Shown: positions 48,184-57,709, counted from the stretch's first letter. The stretch: DNA of 64,000 bases from JAFGBI01 sp964454025 (GCA_964454025.1 CAYVRP010000015.1:1-64000), one strand, 5' to 3'. Numbers and translations: made by a program. Notes: generated by a model from the letters alone, not told the origin.

Positions 48184-49245
48184 CTACCGGCGCGCCGCGG
48201 GCTTGCGCAGACCCAGCTCGGTCGCCGACGCCCAGAACTGCCCCTGGTCTGGGGGCGCGACGTGCAGGCTGTGCGGCAGGACGCTGGCCCAACCGGCGAC
48301 CACGTCGAGGACGTAAGTCCTCGTATTTGGCTCGATGGCGCCGATCACCGGCGCGCTCTCCGCGGCCCCGGACCGGAGCGCAACCTCCTTCCGCGTCACG
48401 ATCTCGCGGGGGATGTCGTCCATGCGGAGCTGCGGCGTACCTGGCTGGCGTTGGGGCGGCGTCGCGGTGTCCCGAGTCTCTCCCGGGGGGAGCGCGCGGA
48501 GGTGCCGCTCCTTCGCCCAGGCGTCGATGACGATACCCCCGTGGTACTCGACGTGGACGAACCCGTCCTGTGACTCACGGCTCCACAGCAGCGTGCCGTT
48601 GGCGAAGCTGAGGACCGTTACCAGCGCCCGGTCCGGGCCCGGCTGGTCGTATAGCTCCATCTGGTCGGCGGCCACGACGTAGCCTCGGGCGTCGCCGGGG
48701 ACGTCCCAACCCGCCGGGGTGCCCGACGCGAGCGACAGCGCCGCGCAGGAGGTGGTCGTGCGAAAGTTCTGTCGGAACGGGTCGGGCAGGCGAAGCGCGA
48801 CCTCGAGCCGGTCCCCCTGCGATCCCACCGCCCGGACCTCCCGCCGATCCCCGATCCAGAGGTGCCCCGGCACTATCGGAAGGGGCTGGTTGGTGAAGAG
48901 CGGGATACGGTCGGCCTGTGCATAGCCGACGAGCCGGAAGCTCCCGGTGCCGGTGCCCGTGGCGATTCGCGCCCGTCCGAGGGTGCCCGACGGAGGAAAT
49001 GCGCTTACGCGGAGCGCGGTCTGTCCCCCCGTGAAGCGACCGATGACCTTCCCTCTGGCCGGAAGGTCCTCGATGAAGAGATCGGGGGGCAAGGTCGCCG
49101 TACCCTCGAAGGCGCAGGCGGCACCCGCGCCGGATCCGGGCGCCACCGTGGGCGTCTCCGCGCGGATATCCCCTGGCTGTCCCGCGATCACCGCGGCGAC
49201 CAGGAGGGACGCGCCCGCTCGCAACATGCGCAAAGCCTCGTTCAT
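48184..49245 (-). CDS. Secreted SH3-like-domain protein, unknown
   Basis: A 353-residue exported protein (signal LLVAAVIAGQPGDIRA). The mature sequence is beta-rich with two probable bacterial-SH3-like segments (RGYVVAADQMELYDQPGPDRALVTVL and REIVTRKEVALRSGAAESAPVIGAIEPNTRTYVLDVVAGWASV, seen in part) plus an N-terminal half of unassigned strands (GKVIGRFTGGQTALRVSAF). SH3-like domains often bind cell-wall peptides. Excellent Shine-Dalgarno AGGAGA before the ATG at 49245. It lies 46 bp upstream of purC on the same strand. Function unknown. Confidence 0.65.
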   Translation of the reverse strand: MNEALRMLRAGASLLVAAVIAGQPGDIRAETPTVAPGSGAGAACAFEGTATLPPDLFIEDLPARGKVIGRFTGGQTALRVSAFPPSGTLGRARIATGTGTGSFRLVGYAQADRIPLFTNQPLPIVPGHLWIGDRREVRAVGSQGDRLEVALRLPDPFRQNFRTTTSCAALSLASGTPAGWDVPGDARGYVVAADQMELYDQPGPDRALVTVLSFANGTLLWSRESQDGFVHVEYHGGIVIDAWAKERHLRALPPGETRDTATPPQRQPGTPQLRMDDIPREIVTRKEVALRSGAAESAPVIGAIEPNTRTYVLDVVAGWASVLPHSLHVAPPDQGQFWASATELGLRKPAARR

Positions 49246-49320
49246 GCTATCTCCTGCAATCCGAAGGGCTCCTCCGAGCTGCCGGGCTGAGGCCCGTTGG
49301 ACGGCGCGGACCAGGGAACC

Positions 49321-50235
49321 ATGACAGCCTACCCACCGATCCCCGTCGTCTTCGCGACGCCGCGCAAGCTCCCGAACGCCCGGAGCGTGGCCGGCCGCGT
49401 CGCGGTCCTAGACATCGCCTTCGCGGGGGCCGGCAGCGCCGGGGGGTTCCAGAAGATCACGCTCGCCTTCATCGAGAAGCTCGGCCCGCGGCTCCGCGTC
49501 TGGGTGGACCACCACGATCACGCCGAGCACAACCGGTTTGTCGCCGATCCCCGGTTCGTGCTGGCAACCAAGGCGCAGCATGGCGCCTGCCCCGAACTCA
49601 TCGACGGCACCTTGGTGGAGCGGGTCGGTCCCATCGACACCATCGTCTGCCACTCGGACTTCGACGGGGTGGCGAGCGCGGCGAAGTGGATTCGCCGCGG
49701 CGAGGAGCCGTACCCCGGCTGCGACGCGGACGCCCGGGCCATCGACACGCGGCTCGGCACCCCCACTCCGGTCGGGGACCGAATCGACCGCGCGCTGCGC
49801 GGCCGACCAGCCGACGTTGGCCTCCAAGGGATCATCGTCCGACACCTCGCGGAGGGGCTCGCGGACGCCGGGCTCTGGGCGCCCATAGATGCCGCGGCCG
49901 CCGAGCTCGTCCCCGTGGAGCGCGAAACCCGACGCGCGGCGGCCGCCTACCGGCGCTTCGCTCCCGGCGTCGCCATCGTCGATGTGAGCCAGGGATTCGG
50001 GCGGCTCGACAAGACCCTGTTGCTGCTGCTCGGTCAGGAGCGCGACCGGGTGAGCGTCGTCGTGGATCGGGATACGGTGAGCGTTGCGGCGCCCTTCGAC
50101 AGCGGGCTGGACTTCCTGGCCCTGTTCGGCCTGCCGGGCGGAATGCCGACGCGAGTCTCGGTGCCGCGGACACGGCTGGGCGAGGTGCTCACCGCCCTCG
50201 GCGTCGATCCCCGAGAAGCAGGCGGGCCCGACTGA
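49321..50235 (+). CDS. DHH-like phosphoesterase with permuted motif order
   Basis: A 304-residue cytoplasmic protein. It has the DHH motif in RVWVDHHDHAEHNRF (Asp63-His64-His65) and a HxDxDG motif in VCHSDFDGVASAAKW (His111, Asp113, Asp115), both metal-binding signatures of the DHH superfamily (RecJ, NrnA, PPX1). In those families the HxDxDG motif is N-terminal to DHH; here the order is reversed. The region VLDIAFAGAGSAGGF before DHH could stand for the second metal-binding Asp. No DHHA1 domain is seen. Start at the ATG at 49321. Expected activity, if any, is manganese-dependent cleavage of phosphodiester or polyphosphate; substrate unknown. Confidence 0.62.
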   Translation: MTAYPPIPVVFATPRKLPNARSVAGRVAVLDIAFAGAGSAGGFQKITLAFIEKLGPRLRVWVDHHDHAEHNRFVADPRFVLATKAQHGACPELIDGTLVERVGPIDTIVCHSDFDGVASAAKWIRRGEEPYPGCDADARAIDTRLGTPTPVGDRIDRALRGRPADVGLQGIIVRHLAEGLADAGLWAPIDAAAAELVPVERETRRAAAAYRRFAPGVAIVDVSQGFGRLDKTLLLLLGQERDRVSVVVDRDTVSVAAPFDSGLDFLALFGLPGGMPTRVSVPRTRLGEVLTALGVDPREAGGPD

Positions 50236-50523
50236 CCGCCGGCCCTATTCGGCGCGCGATCGAGTCGGAGACACCCCAGCCGTCGAAGCGACGACCGCGT
50301 AAGCCGCGCGGCGATGGATCCGCGAACCGCGGCGAGGCTCGGGGTCCCGGTCCAGCCAGGGGCAGGGCAAGGTTGCCCGCATCTCTCCGACTGTGGTATT
50401 CGGTCTTTCAAATCTGCAAAGGACGTCGCCAGGTTCTGGATCCTAAGTGGCTGAATCCGTGGCGCTGTTCGTAATGGAGCGGACAGCCGAGGAACATGCG
50501 GGGGACCTTCAAGCAGGGGGCAG

Positions 50524-51426
50524 ATGCACAGCACTACGACCAGCAGCCCGACCGGGGTGGCCGAGATCATTCACAGTCAGCAGGGGGTTTCCCTCTGCTT
50601 CGTCCCCAACCCCCGGCACCGGTCGATGCGGGTCATCGACTTCCGCTCCGGGGTCCACCCCGCCAAGAGCCTCGTCGTTGCGCGCGTCGCTCGCCAGCAC
50701 GGAGTTGAGCGGGTGTTCACCCTCGTGGAGCGCGACGAGGTGTCCACCTGGACTCGGCTGGGCTTCGAGCGAGAGGGTACGATTCCAGGGTACTACAAGC
50801 GAAGCGACGCCTGGGTGCTCGGCACGACCGTCGACCGGTTGTGCCCACCCGGCGTGGACGAGTCCGGGATGCGGCGCGCGCCCGTGGACGCGGACGGCGC
50901 CGTGGCCGAGCGCACCGTCCAGCAGGCGCGCAGGGATCCACGCGTTCAGTCTCTGCCCGGCGGTGCCTCGGTGCGGTTGCAGCCCGCCCGTGAGGCCGAT
51001 CTGCGGCGAGCCGTCGCGGCCGCCGGCCGGGCCCGGCGAGCGCTCACCGGCTTCGAGCCGTTCGGACGCGACGTGACTCGAGAATTCCACCTGTGCACGG
51101 CGCGAGGGGGCTTCTCGCTCCTGCTCGGGGTGGAGCGCCAACGCTGCTTCGACAACGCCTTCCTGGAGCTGCTCGTGGCACCACGCACGGAGAAGGAAGC
51201 GGCCAGCACCTCCGTCGCGGTCGGGTTGCTCTGCGATGCCCTGCTCAAGGAGCAGGTCGCTTGCTGCTTCGCCCTGAGCCCCGCCGACGATCTCGACCTC
51301 GCCGTGGTCTACCTGGCGAACGGGTTCCGCAAGTCCGGTGTCCTGCGCGCCCACCTGCTCCGGCGGGACCACCGCGGGGACGCCCTGCTCTGGTCGCGGA
51401 AGCTGGCGACACCCGCCGACGGCTGA
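50524..51426 (+). CDS. Tandem GNAT-type acetyltransferase-like protein
   Basis: A 300-residue protein with two GNAT-like halves. The first (about 20-105) contains VVARVARQHGVERVFTLVER and LGFEREGTIPGYYKRSDAWVLG, which resembles beta-lysine N-acetyltransferase (AblB)-type proteins. The second (about 150-300) has SVRLQPAREADL, VGLLCDALLKEQVACCFALSP and VVYLANGFRKSGVLRAHLLRRD. The Q/RxxGxG/A acetyl-CoA loop is not clear in either half. An AGGGGG element precedes the ATG at 50524. Preceded by a 288-bp gap containing an AT-richer stretch (about 50395-50450) likely to hold its promoter. Substrate unknown. Confidence 0.6.
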   Translation: MHSTTTSSPTGVAEIIHSQQGVSLCFVPNPRHRSMRVIDFRSGVHPAKSLVVARVARQHGVERVFTLVERDEVSTWTRLGFEREGTIPGYYKRSDAWVLGTTVDRLCPPGVDESGMRRAPVDADGAVAERTVQQARRDPRVQSLPGGASVRLQPAREADLRRAVAAAGRARRALTGFEPFGRDVTREFHLCTARGGFSLLLGVERQRCFDNAFLELLVAPRTEKEAASTSVAVGLLCDALLKEQVACCFALSPADDLDLAVVYLANGFRKSGVLRAHLLRRDHRGDALLWSRKLATPADG

Positions 51427-51439
51427 CACAATCGCCGCC

Positions 51440-53947
51440 GTGGCTGCACGGCTTCACGGCACGCGCTCGCGCTCGAGGCTCATCGTCGTCGCGGGGGCCA
51501 TCGCCCTGGCGTTGGCTGCGAGGACCGCTGCGGCGCAGCCCGCCGCCGGCGCCGCGACCGGCGCCGCGGCGCCACCCGCCGCGCCCATCGCGAGAGCGCC
51601 CGCTGGCGGGGGCCAGCGCGAGCTCGCCGTCGGCTTCGTCGGCGGCCGACTGGTGGCCCGGGTCTGCGCGGCCCCTGGCTGTGCTCTCGCCGACGGCGTC
51701 GCCATCGAGCTGCCGAGCGACGCGGATCCGAAGGGAGCCCGGCTCGCCGTGGTGCGGATCGCGGCGGATCGGCACGTCGTGCACGTCACCGTGCCGCGCG
51801 CCGGCCGCGCCGGCACCTGGGAGGCTGTGCTCGCCGCGCCGCTGAGAGGCGGCGAGCCGCTCCGGGTGTTCGCCGGCGAAACCGGTCCTGTCCACGGGGA
51901 GGAGGGGCTGCGTCACGGCCCCATGGTCGTCGTCTCGGAGCCGACCGCGGACGGCACCCGGCGACTGGTGATCGGCGAGCAACGCGAGGACATCTCCCTC
52001 TGCGGCCGCCCCACCGTGATCGAGCCCGAGCTGCTGGACCCGGCCGACCTGACGTTGAAGCCCGCGCTCGTGCAGCGCCTGACCGTCGCGGAACGCGCCG
52101 CGGCGGCGAAGGTCGGCGCCCGTCGCGCCGCGTCCGCGGAGCCGCTACCGGCCCCCGGCGTGCTCCGCGCCGTGGTCGCGACCAGCGCCGTCGGCGACCC
52201 GCGGTTCCTCACGGATCAGGATCCCGAGACGACGTGGGCGGAGGGGCGCACGGGCGCCGGTCGGGGTGAGTTCGTCCTGCTGCACGCGCCCTCCACGGTG
52301 CCGCTCACCGGGCTCGAGCTCCAGCACCGCCCACCGACGGCGTCGCGCCCGACCGGGACGGGACCCGAGGTGCTCTGGGTGGCGACCGACCGCGAGCTGT
52401 TCCAGGTGACCTACCCCTCCGATCCGTTCGCCGAGCCAGGCTCGCGCTGGGTCGTCGAATTCCCGGCCCCGGTCACCACGAGCTGCGTCGCGCTGGTGAC
52501 AGAGAGCGGCTTCGACCGCGAACCGACGGTGGAGGTGACCATCGCGGAGGTCGCGGCCCGCACTGCGCTCGGCGCGGCGACCCCCGACGAGCTCGCTGCC
52601 CGGCTCCGCGGGGGCGACGCCGCCGCCGAGGCCGCGGCCGGCGTGCTCCGCGCGCTCGGCGCGCCCGGGTTCGCCGCCGTCGCGCGCGCCTTCCCCTCGC
52701 TCGACGAGGGCGGTCGTCGTGTCGCGCTCGACGTGATCGATCAGGCGCCGTGCGCGGACGGCGCGCCGGTCCTCGCGATGGCCCTCGTGGGGCCCCACGC
52801 GGCGCAACGCCACCACGCCGAGGTCCGCCTGGAGCGATGCGGCGCGGCGTCGTCGCCCGCGCTGGTCGAGGCGCTCCGCGCGGCGTCGCCGCCCGCCGCC
52901 GCCGTCCTGCTGCGGGAGCTCGCGATCGTGGATCCCGCCGAGGCGGTGCGGCAGTCCCTGCCGCGCCTGGCGCGCGGCGACGCGCAGCAGCGGCGCGCCA
53001 TCCGTGGCGAGAGCGCCTACGCCGCGCAGGCCGACGCGGCACGTCCGGCCCTCGTCGCCGCGCTCGGCGACGCCACCCTGCCCCCCGCCACGACGCTGGA
53101 CCTGCTGCGCGCGCTCGCCCCGCGGCTGCCCGCGCTGCAGCCGGAGGCGGGGCGCGCCCTGGGCCGCCTCGCGCGGCAGGAGGCGACCTTCGAGACACGG
53201 TACCTCCTGGCCGAGCCGGCGAACGCCCTCGCCGCGACCGATCCGGCGGCGCGCGCCTGGGTCACCTGGGCGCTCCTCTCGGATCCCGAGCGTCGGGTGC
53301 GGGCCCGCTTCGCGGAGGCCATCGCCCAGCCGGCGCTGTTCGAGCGCGAGCTCGTGCGCGCGCTCGGCGACGAGGAGGTGCGTGTTCGCGTCGCGGCGCT
53401 CGAGTCGCTGGCGCGCGGGCCCTCGGCGCGCGTCGCGGCGCCGGTGGCGGAGCTGCTCCGCCGGGACCCCTGGCCCATGGTGCGCGCCGCGGCGGCGGCG
53501 GTGATCGCCGTCGCCCCCGCCGATCCCGAGCTCGATCGCGTCCTGATCGCGGCCCTCCGCGATCGATCGCCGCGCGTCCGCCAGCCGGTGGCCGCCGCGC
53601 TCGGCAGGCGCCGCGTGACCGCCGCCGCGAAGCCGCTGCGAAGGCGCCTGACCGATCGTGACGAGACGGTGGGTGTTCGCGCCGCCGCGGCGGGGGCGCT
53701 CGCGGCGGTCTGCGACCCGGCCGCCTTGGACCCGCTCACCCGCCTCGCGCGCCGGTTCGCCGATCCGCAGGACCAGAGTGCGGAGCGGGGGGTGGCGCCC
53801 GCGGCGGTGGCCGCGCTCGGCAAGCTCCACCCGCCCGCCCTGCAGGATCGGCTCGCCCCGCTGCTCGCCGCAGGCGCGCCGGCGCCCGCGGCCGCCGCGG
53901 CGCGCGCGGCGCTCGCGGCCCCTGCGCAGTGCGCGCTCGCCCGCTGA
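51440..53947 (+). CDS. Secreted HEAT-repeat protein
   Basis: An 835-residue exported protein (signal VVAGAIALALAARTAAA). The first 400 residues are beta-rich and include a coagulation-factor-type fold-like segment (TSAVGDPRFLTDQDPETTW...EFVLL...GLELQHRP), suggesting carbohydrate or peptide binding. From about 420 onward the sequence is HEAT/PBS-lyase-like helical repeats (ERELVRALGDEEVRVRVAALESLARG, LIAALRDRSPRVRQPVAAALGRR, LRRRLTDRDETVGVRAAAAGALA). A scaffold for protein assembly in the envelope is likely. GTG start at 51440, 13 bp after the GNAT gene stop. Confidence 0.72.
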   Translation: MAARLHGTRSRSRLIVVAGAIALALAARTAAAQPAAGAATGAAAPPAAPIARAPAGGGQRELAVGFVGGRLVARVCAAPGCALADGVAIELPSDADPKGARLAVVRIAADRHVVHVTVPRAGRAGTWEAVLAAPLRGGEPLRVFAGETGPVHGEEGLRHGPMVVVSEPTADGTRRLVIGEQREDISLCGRPTVIEPELLDPADLTLKPALVQRLTVAERAAAAKVGARRAASAEPLPAPGVLRAVVATSAVGDPRFLTDQDPETTWAEGRTGAGRGEFVLLHAPSTVPLTGLELQHRPPTASRPTGTGPEVLWVATDRELFQVTYPSDPFAEPGSRWVVEFPAPVTTSCVALVTESGFDREPTVEVTIAEVAARTALGAATPDELAARLRGGDAAAEAAAGVLRALGAPGFAAVARAFPSLDEGGRRVALDVIDQAPCADGAPVLAMALVGPHAAQRHHAEVRLERCGAASSPALVEALRAASPPAAAVLLRELAIVDPAEAVRQSLPRLARGDAQQRRAIRGESAYAAQADAARPALVAALGDATLPPATTLDLLRALAPRLPALQPEAGRALGRLARQEATFETRYLLAEPANALAATDPAARAWVTWALLSDPERRVRARFAEAIAQPALFERELVRALGDEEVRVRVAALESLARGPSARVAAPVAELLRRDPWPMVRAAAAAVIAVAPADPELDRVLIAALRDRSPRVRQPVAAALGRRRVTAAAKPLRRRLTDRDETVGVRAAAAGALAAVCDPAALDPLTRLARRFADPQDQSAERGVAPAAVAALGKLHPPALQDRLAPLLAAGAPAPAAAAARAALAAPAQCALAR

Positions 53948-54029
53948 CGCGCGCCGGGCGCGCCAAGTCCTCGCCCCGACAGTCCCGTCCCCCTGACTCC
54001 GCGGAGCTGCAGTGCTACCAAGGCGCCCG

Positions 54030-55082
54030 ATGCCCGAGCGACCATGGGTGCTCGTGACCGGCGCGGCCGGCTTCGTGGGCGGGCACCTGGTGCGTCTGCT
54101 CACGGCGCACGGCGAACGTGTGCGCGCGTTCGTGCGCCCCGGTGCACGCCTGGACGCCTTCGCGGGGTTGCCGCGTGACCGCTTCGAGCTCGCCTACGGC
54201 GACGTGACCATCGAGCACACCGTCTACCGGGCGCTCGCGGGGTGCGATGGGCTCTACCACCTCGCGGCGGCGGTTCGCTTCTGGGACGCGCGCCCCGAGC
54301 GGATCCTGGTCCCCGCCATCGAAGGGACCCGCGCCGTGCTCGCCGCGGCGCGGCGGCGCTCGCTGCGCCGCGTGGTGGTGACCAGCAGCGCCACCGTCCT
54401 CGGGACCACGGGCGAGCCGCTGGTGATGGACGAGCGGCACTCGCCGTCCGGGCCCGAGCCGGAGCTCTACACGGTCGCCAAGCGTCGCGCGCTCGAGATC
54501 GCTGAGGAGCAAGCGGCGGCGGGATTGCCGCTGGTCATCGTGATGCCGACCGCCCTGGCAGGTCCCGACGACCGTCGCCCGACGCCGATCGGGGCCAGCA
54601 TCCTGCGCTACCTCGGCGCGCGGATCCCGATGCCGGCCGTGCCCGGCGGGGCGAGCGTGGTCGACGTCGAGGACGTCGCGCGGGGACACTGGCTGGCGAT
54701 GCAGCACGGTATCCCGGGGCGGCGCTACCTGCTGGGCGGGGAGAACGCGACCTACGAGCGCATCCTCGCCGTGCTCGCCGAGCTCACGGGGCTCCCCCCG
54801 CCGCGCCCGCCCCCGAGCGCGCGCCTGCTCCTGCTGCTGGCCGGAGCGGTCGAGCTCGGCTCCCGCGGCACCGGGCGCGAGCCTCCCATCACCTGGCGGC
54901 AGGCCGCGGCGCGCATCGGTCGCTACTCCTGGGTCACGAGCGCCCGCGCGGAGCGCGAGCTCGGTTACGCCGCGCGGCCCCTCGCCGAGACGCTCCGTCG
55001 CGCGGTCGCCTGGTTCGTGAACCACGGACGCGTGCCGGATCGCCTGGCGCGGCGCCTGCGCTACGAGCTCGAGGCACGATGA
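54030..55082 (+). CDS. NAD(P)-dependent epimerase/reductase (extended SDR)
   Basis: A 350-residue Rossmann enzyme. Glycine motif VLVTGAAGFVGGHLVRLL, YHLAAAVRFW, catalytic YTVAK (Y-x3-K) in PELYTVAKRRAL with Ser/Thr in VVTSSATVLG, and VVDVEDVARGHWLAM. The pattern resembles dihydroflavonol-4-reductase/HpnA-type SDRs that act on hydroxy-ketone or sterol/hopanoid-like substrates; the specific substrate is not evident. Start at the ATG at 54030 (a GTG at 54012 is also in frame). The stop overlaps the next gene (ATGA), indicating coupling with a membrane protein. Confidence 0.85.
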   Translation: MPERPWVLVTGAAGFVGGHLVRLLTAHGERVRAFVRPGARLDAFAGLPRDRFELAYGDVTIEHTVYRALAGCDGLYHLAAAVRFWDARPERILVPAIEGTRAVLAAARRRSLRRVVVTSSATVLGTTGEPLVMDERHSPSGPEPELYTVAKRRALEIAEEQAAAGLPLVIVMPTALAGPDDRRPTPIGASILRYLGARIPMPAVPGGASVVDVEDVARGHWLAMQHGIPGRRYLLGGENATYERILAVLAELTGLPPPRPPPSARLLLLLAGAVELGSRGTGREPPITWRQAAARIGRYSWVTSARAERELGYAARPLAETLRRAVAWFVNHGRVPDRLARRLRYELEAR

Positions 55083-55846
55083 GCGAGGGATCGGTGGCCG
55101 GCGCCGCGCCCAGCCCGGCCGTGTCGGCGGCGCCCCCGCTCGCGCGCGAAGGCACCGCCGAGGCCTCCGTCCGCGCCGCGCTCGCCTGGAGTCCAGCGGC
55201 CGGGCTCCTCGCGGCGGCGCCGGCCCTGGCGACCGTCCTCGGCGGCCCGGCGGGCTGGGGCGCGGCGCTCGTCGTCTGGGGGACGACCTCCGCGGCCGCC
55301 GGCGCGCTCGCGGGCCTCACTCGCGCGGCGCTCCCCTCGCGCGCGCTCCGCGCCTGGACCGCGGCGTCCCTGCTCGCCGTCTTGCCGCTCGCGAGCTTCG
55401 CCGCGCTCGTCAAGCAGGTGACGCACCACCGCCCGCTGGGAGCGGCGACCGTCGCCGTGGCCAGCCTGGTCCTCGTCGCGGGCGCCGCCGCGGTGGCCCA
55501 CCGGGTGCGGACCGCCGCCGACCAGCGCTCGGTCGCGTGCGGTCGCGCCGCGCGAATGTCGATCGAGGTGACGGCGTTGCTCTCAGTGCTCGCCGCCTCG
55601 GTCGCCGCCGCCGTCGGGAGCACGAGCGGCGGCCGCGCCACCCTGCTGCAACTCGGGCTCCTGGTCACCGCCGCGGCGTCGCTCGCGGCGGCGCCAGCCG
55701 CGCGCTGCGCTCCGCGTCGCGGCGTCGCCGCCGCCCTCTTCTTGTTCCCCGTGCTCCTCGCCGCCGCCGCCTCGCTCGCCGTGCCCGGCGCGTTCGCGGC
55801 CGCGGTCCGCGCGTCGCGCTGGCTCGCGCCGTTGCTGGGCGGCTGA
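55079..55846 (+). CDS. Multi-pass membrane protein, unknown
   Basis: A 255-residue Ala-rich protein with about six TM segments (PAAGLLAAAPALATVLG, WGAALVVWGTTSAAAGALAG, AWTAASLLAVLPLASFAALV, GAATVAVASLVLVAGAAAVA, LLQLGLLVTAAASLAA, AAALFLFPVLLAAAASLA). No domain is recognised. Charged linker KQVTHHRPLG and the RVRTAADQRS loop are the only polar parts. ATG overlaps the SDR stop, so the pair is probably a functional unit. Confidence 0.55.
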   Translation: MSEGSVAGAAPSPAVSAAPPLAREGTAEASVRAALAWSPAAGLLAAAPALATVLGGPAGWGAALVVWGTTSAAAGALAGLTRAALPSRALRAWTAASLLAVLPLASFAALVKQVTHHRPLGAATVAVASLVLVAGAAAVAHRVRTAADQRSVACGRAARMSIEVTALLSVLAASVAAAVGSTSGGRATLLQLGLLVTAAASLAAAPAARCAPRRGVAAALFLFPVLLAAAASLAVPGAFAAAVRASRWLAPLLGG

Positions 55847-55939
55847 CCGCGCGGCCGCGTCGTTTGACTCGGCCCTCCGCCGTACTTACGTTTACTCCCT
55901 GCCGCCGTCGCGGCGCTCCTCGCCTCCCCCTGCCGCCCG

Positions 55940-57259
55940 ATGGCCCTTCTCCCTGCCGCGCCCCGCGGCCGCCGCGGCCCTTCCGCTGGCCTTCCGCCCC
56001 GACGACCACCCGGCAGGCGAGCGCCGGCCGGGTTCCTCGCGCAGCGCTCAGGTGGTGGGCTCCGGGCGCTCTCGATTCTAGTCTTGTCCCTGCTCGCCGT
56101 GGTGGCTCCGGCGCGGGCGGACGAGCCCGCCCCTCCGGTGCGAACGGGAACGACGGAGCTCGCGCCGCCCGCGCCGGCGCCCGCGTCGGGGGTGATGCGC
56201 CCCGGAGATGCCCCATCGCTCGGCGGCGGGCGGCTGCGCATGCCGGCGCTCCCGCCCGGCTACAACACGCACGACGAGGGCTGGATCCGCTTCGGCTACC
56301 CCCCGGCCAGTCGCGGCGCCATCCAGGCGTTGATCGAAGACGCTGAGCCCTTCCGCGCCGCGCTGGCCGAACGCTTCCAGCAACCGGTGTTGAGCCGGGT
56401 GGAGGTGCGCGTCGCGCGCACTCACGGCGAGATGGCCGCGCTGGCGCCCGAGGGGGCGCCGGTGCCCGGCTATGCCTCGGGGGTGGCGTACCCCGAGATC
56501 GGGCTCGTGCTACTCACGCTCGCGCCGCGCTACCCCAACCAGCGGCACGATCTCGGGGAGGTCTTCCGTCACGAGCTCGTGCACCTCGCCGTGCACGAAG
56601 CCACGGGTGGGCGACCGATCCCACGGTGGTTCAACGAGGGTGTCGCCGTGCACGCCTCGGGCGAGGCGAGCATGGTGCGCCTCAAGACCCTGTGGACGGC
56701 GACGCTGGCGGATCGGCTGATCCCGCTCGCGGCGCTCGACCGGACGTTCCCGGTCGAGCCCGCCGTCACCGACGTGGCGTACGCCGAGGCGGCCGACGGG
56801 GGTCGGTTTCTCATCCGGCAGCGCGACCACGCGCGCTTCGTGTCCCTGTTCGAGCGCCTTCGCAGCGGAAATACCTTCGAGGTGGCCCTGCGGGACGCGT
56901 ACAGCCTCGGTCGGGACGAGCTCGAGGCCGAGTGGCGCGCGGACGTGGCGCGGCGCTACACCTTCTGGCCGGTGCTGCTCAGCAGCGGCGGGGTCTGGCT
57001 GCTGGCCTTCGCGCTGCTCGGCTGGGCCTGGCGGCGGCGCCGCTCCCGGAACAAGGCCACCCTGGCCCGGTGGGCCCGCGAGGAGGCAGCGGAGGAGCGG
57101 CGCCAGCGCGCGGCCCTCGCCGCGTCCTCGGTCGCCCCGGCGCCCCGCGTCCACGTGGTGCTCGAGCGCGCGCCGCGACGAGTGGCCGAGGTGCCCAGCA
57201 TCGTTCCGGCGAGCGTGCCCAAGATAGAGCACGACGGGTGCTGGCACACGCTGCACTGA
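55940..57259 (+). CDS. Membrane-anchored zinc metallopeptidase (MA-like)
   Basis: A 439-residue protein. A 40-residue basic/Pro-rich prefix precedes a signal peptide-like ALSILVLSLLAVVAPARA, so the annotated start (ATG at 55940) may be upstream of the true one, although no standard in-frame start lies closer. The catalytic domain has FRHELVHLAVHEATGG (His211, Glu212, His215) and a downstream WFNEGVAVHASGE (Glu233), a gluzincin pattern. A C-terminal TM helix (WPVLLSSGGVWLLAFALLGWAW) is followed by a basic, coiled-coil-like tail ending EHDGCWHTLH. It resembles, in its catalytic part, the MA-like domain of the lipoprotein at 21337. Confidence 0.72.
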   Translation: MALLPAAPRGRRGPSAGLPPRRPPGRRAPAGFLAQRSGGGLRALSILVLSLLAVVAPARADEPAPPVRTGTTELAPPAPAPASGVMRPGDAPSLGGGRLRMPALPPGYNTHDEGWIRFGYPPASRGAIQALIEDAEPFRAALAERFQQPVLSRVEVRVARTHGEMAALAPEGAPVPGYASGVAYPEIGLVLLTLAPRYPNQRHDLGEVFRHELVHLAVHEATGGRPIPRWFNEGVAVHASGEASMVRLKTLWTATLADRLIPLAALDRTFPVEPAVTDVAYAEAADGGRFLIRQRDHARFVSLFERLRSGNTFEVALRDAYSLGRDELEAEWRADVARRYTFWPVLLSSGGVWLLAFALLGWAWRRRRSRNKATLARWAREEAAEERRQRAALAASSVAPAPRVHVVLERAPRRVAEVPSIVPASVPKIEHDGCWHTLH

Positions 57260-57281
57260 GCCGAAACCCGCGCTCGGTCGG

Positions 57282-57563
57282 TCAGCGATCGAAGTGGTTC
57301 TGCTCCAGGCGCCGCGACTCGTCGATCAGGCGCTCGAAGACCCGGCGGATGGTGGCGAGGTCGAGCGGCGGCGGCGCGCGCGCGGCCAGACGCTCGAGCA
57401 TGGCGCGCTCGCGCTCCGGGTCGTAGACGGGCAACCCCAGGCGGCGCTTGAGCTCCCCCACGCGCAGGACTACACGCACCCTGGCGGCGACCAGCTCGAG
57501 GATCTGCTGGTCGATCGCGTCGATCTCCACCCGCAGCGCTTCGAGCTCGGGGTCCGGCGGCAC
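57282..57563 (-). CDS. aroQ: Chorismate mutase (AroQ type)
   Basis: A 93-residue all-helical enzyme converting chorismate to prephenate. It aligns with the AroQ fold: LRVEIDAIDQQILELVAARVRVVLRVGELKRR with the catalytic Arg/Lys positions, YDPERERAMLERLAA, and IRRVFERLIDESRRLE with the Gln/Glu near the end. GTG start at 57563. Independent small gene, not fused to prephenate dehydratase or DAHP synthase. Confidence 0.85.
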   Translation of the reverse strand: MPPDPELEALRVEIDAIDQQILELVAARVRVVLRVGELKRRLGLPVYDPERERAMLERLAARAPPPLDLATIRRVFERLIDESRRLEQNHFDR

Positions 57564-57709
57564 GGGACGATGCTAGCCAAACCTCGCCGCGCTTCCTAGA
57601 GCCGGGCGCCCTCGGACGGCCCGATTCCCGGGTAGCGCGGGCCACGTATTCGTGGCGCCGGCGGCCCGGGCGCGGGTGGGCGCCGCCGCGCCGCGGTATC
57701 GTTCGCGGG

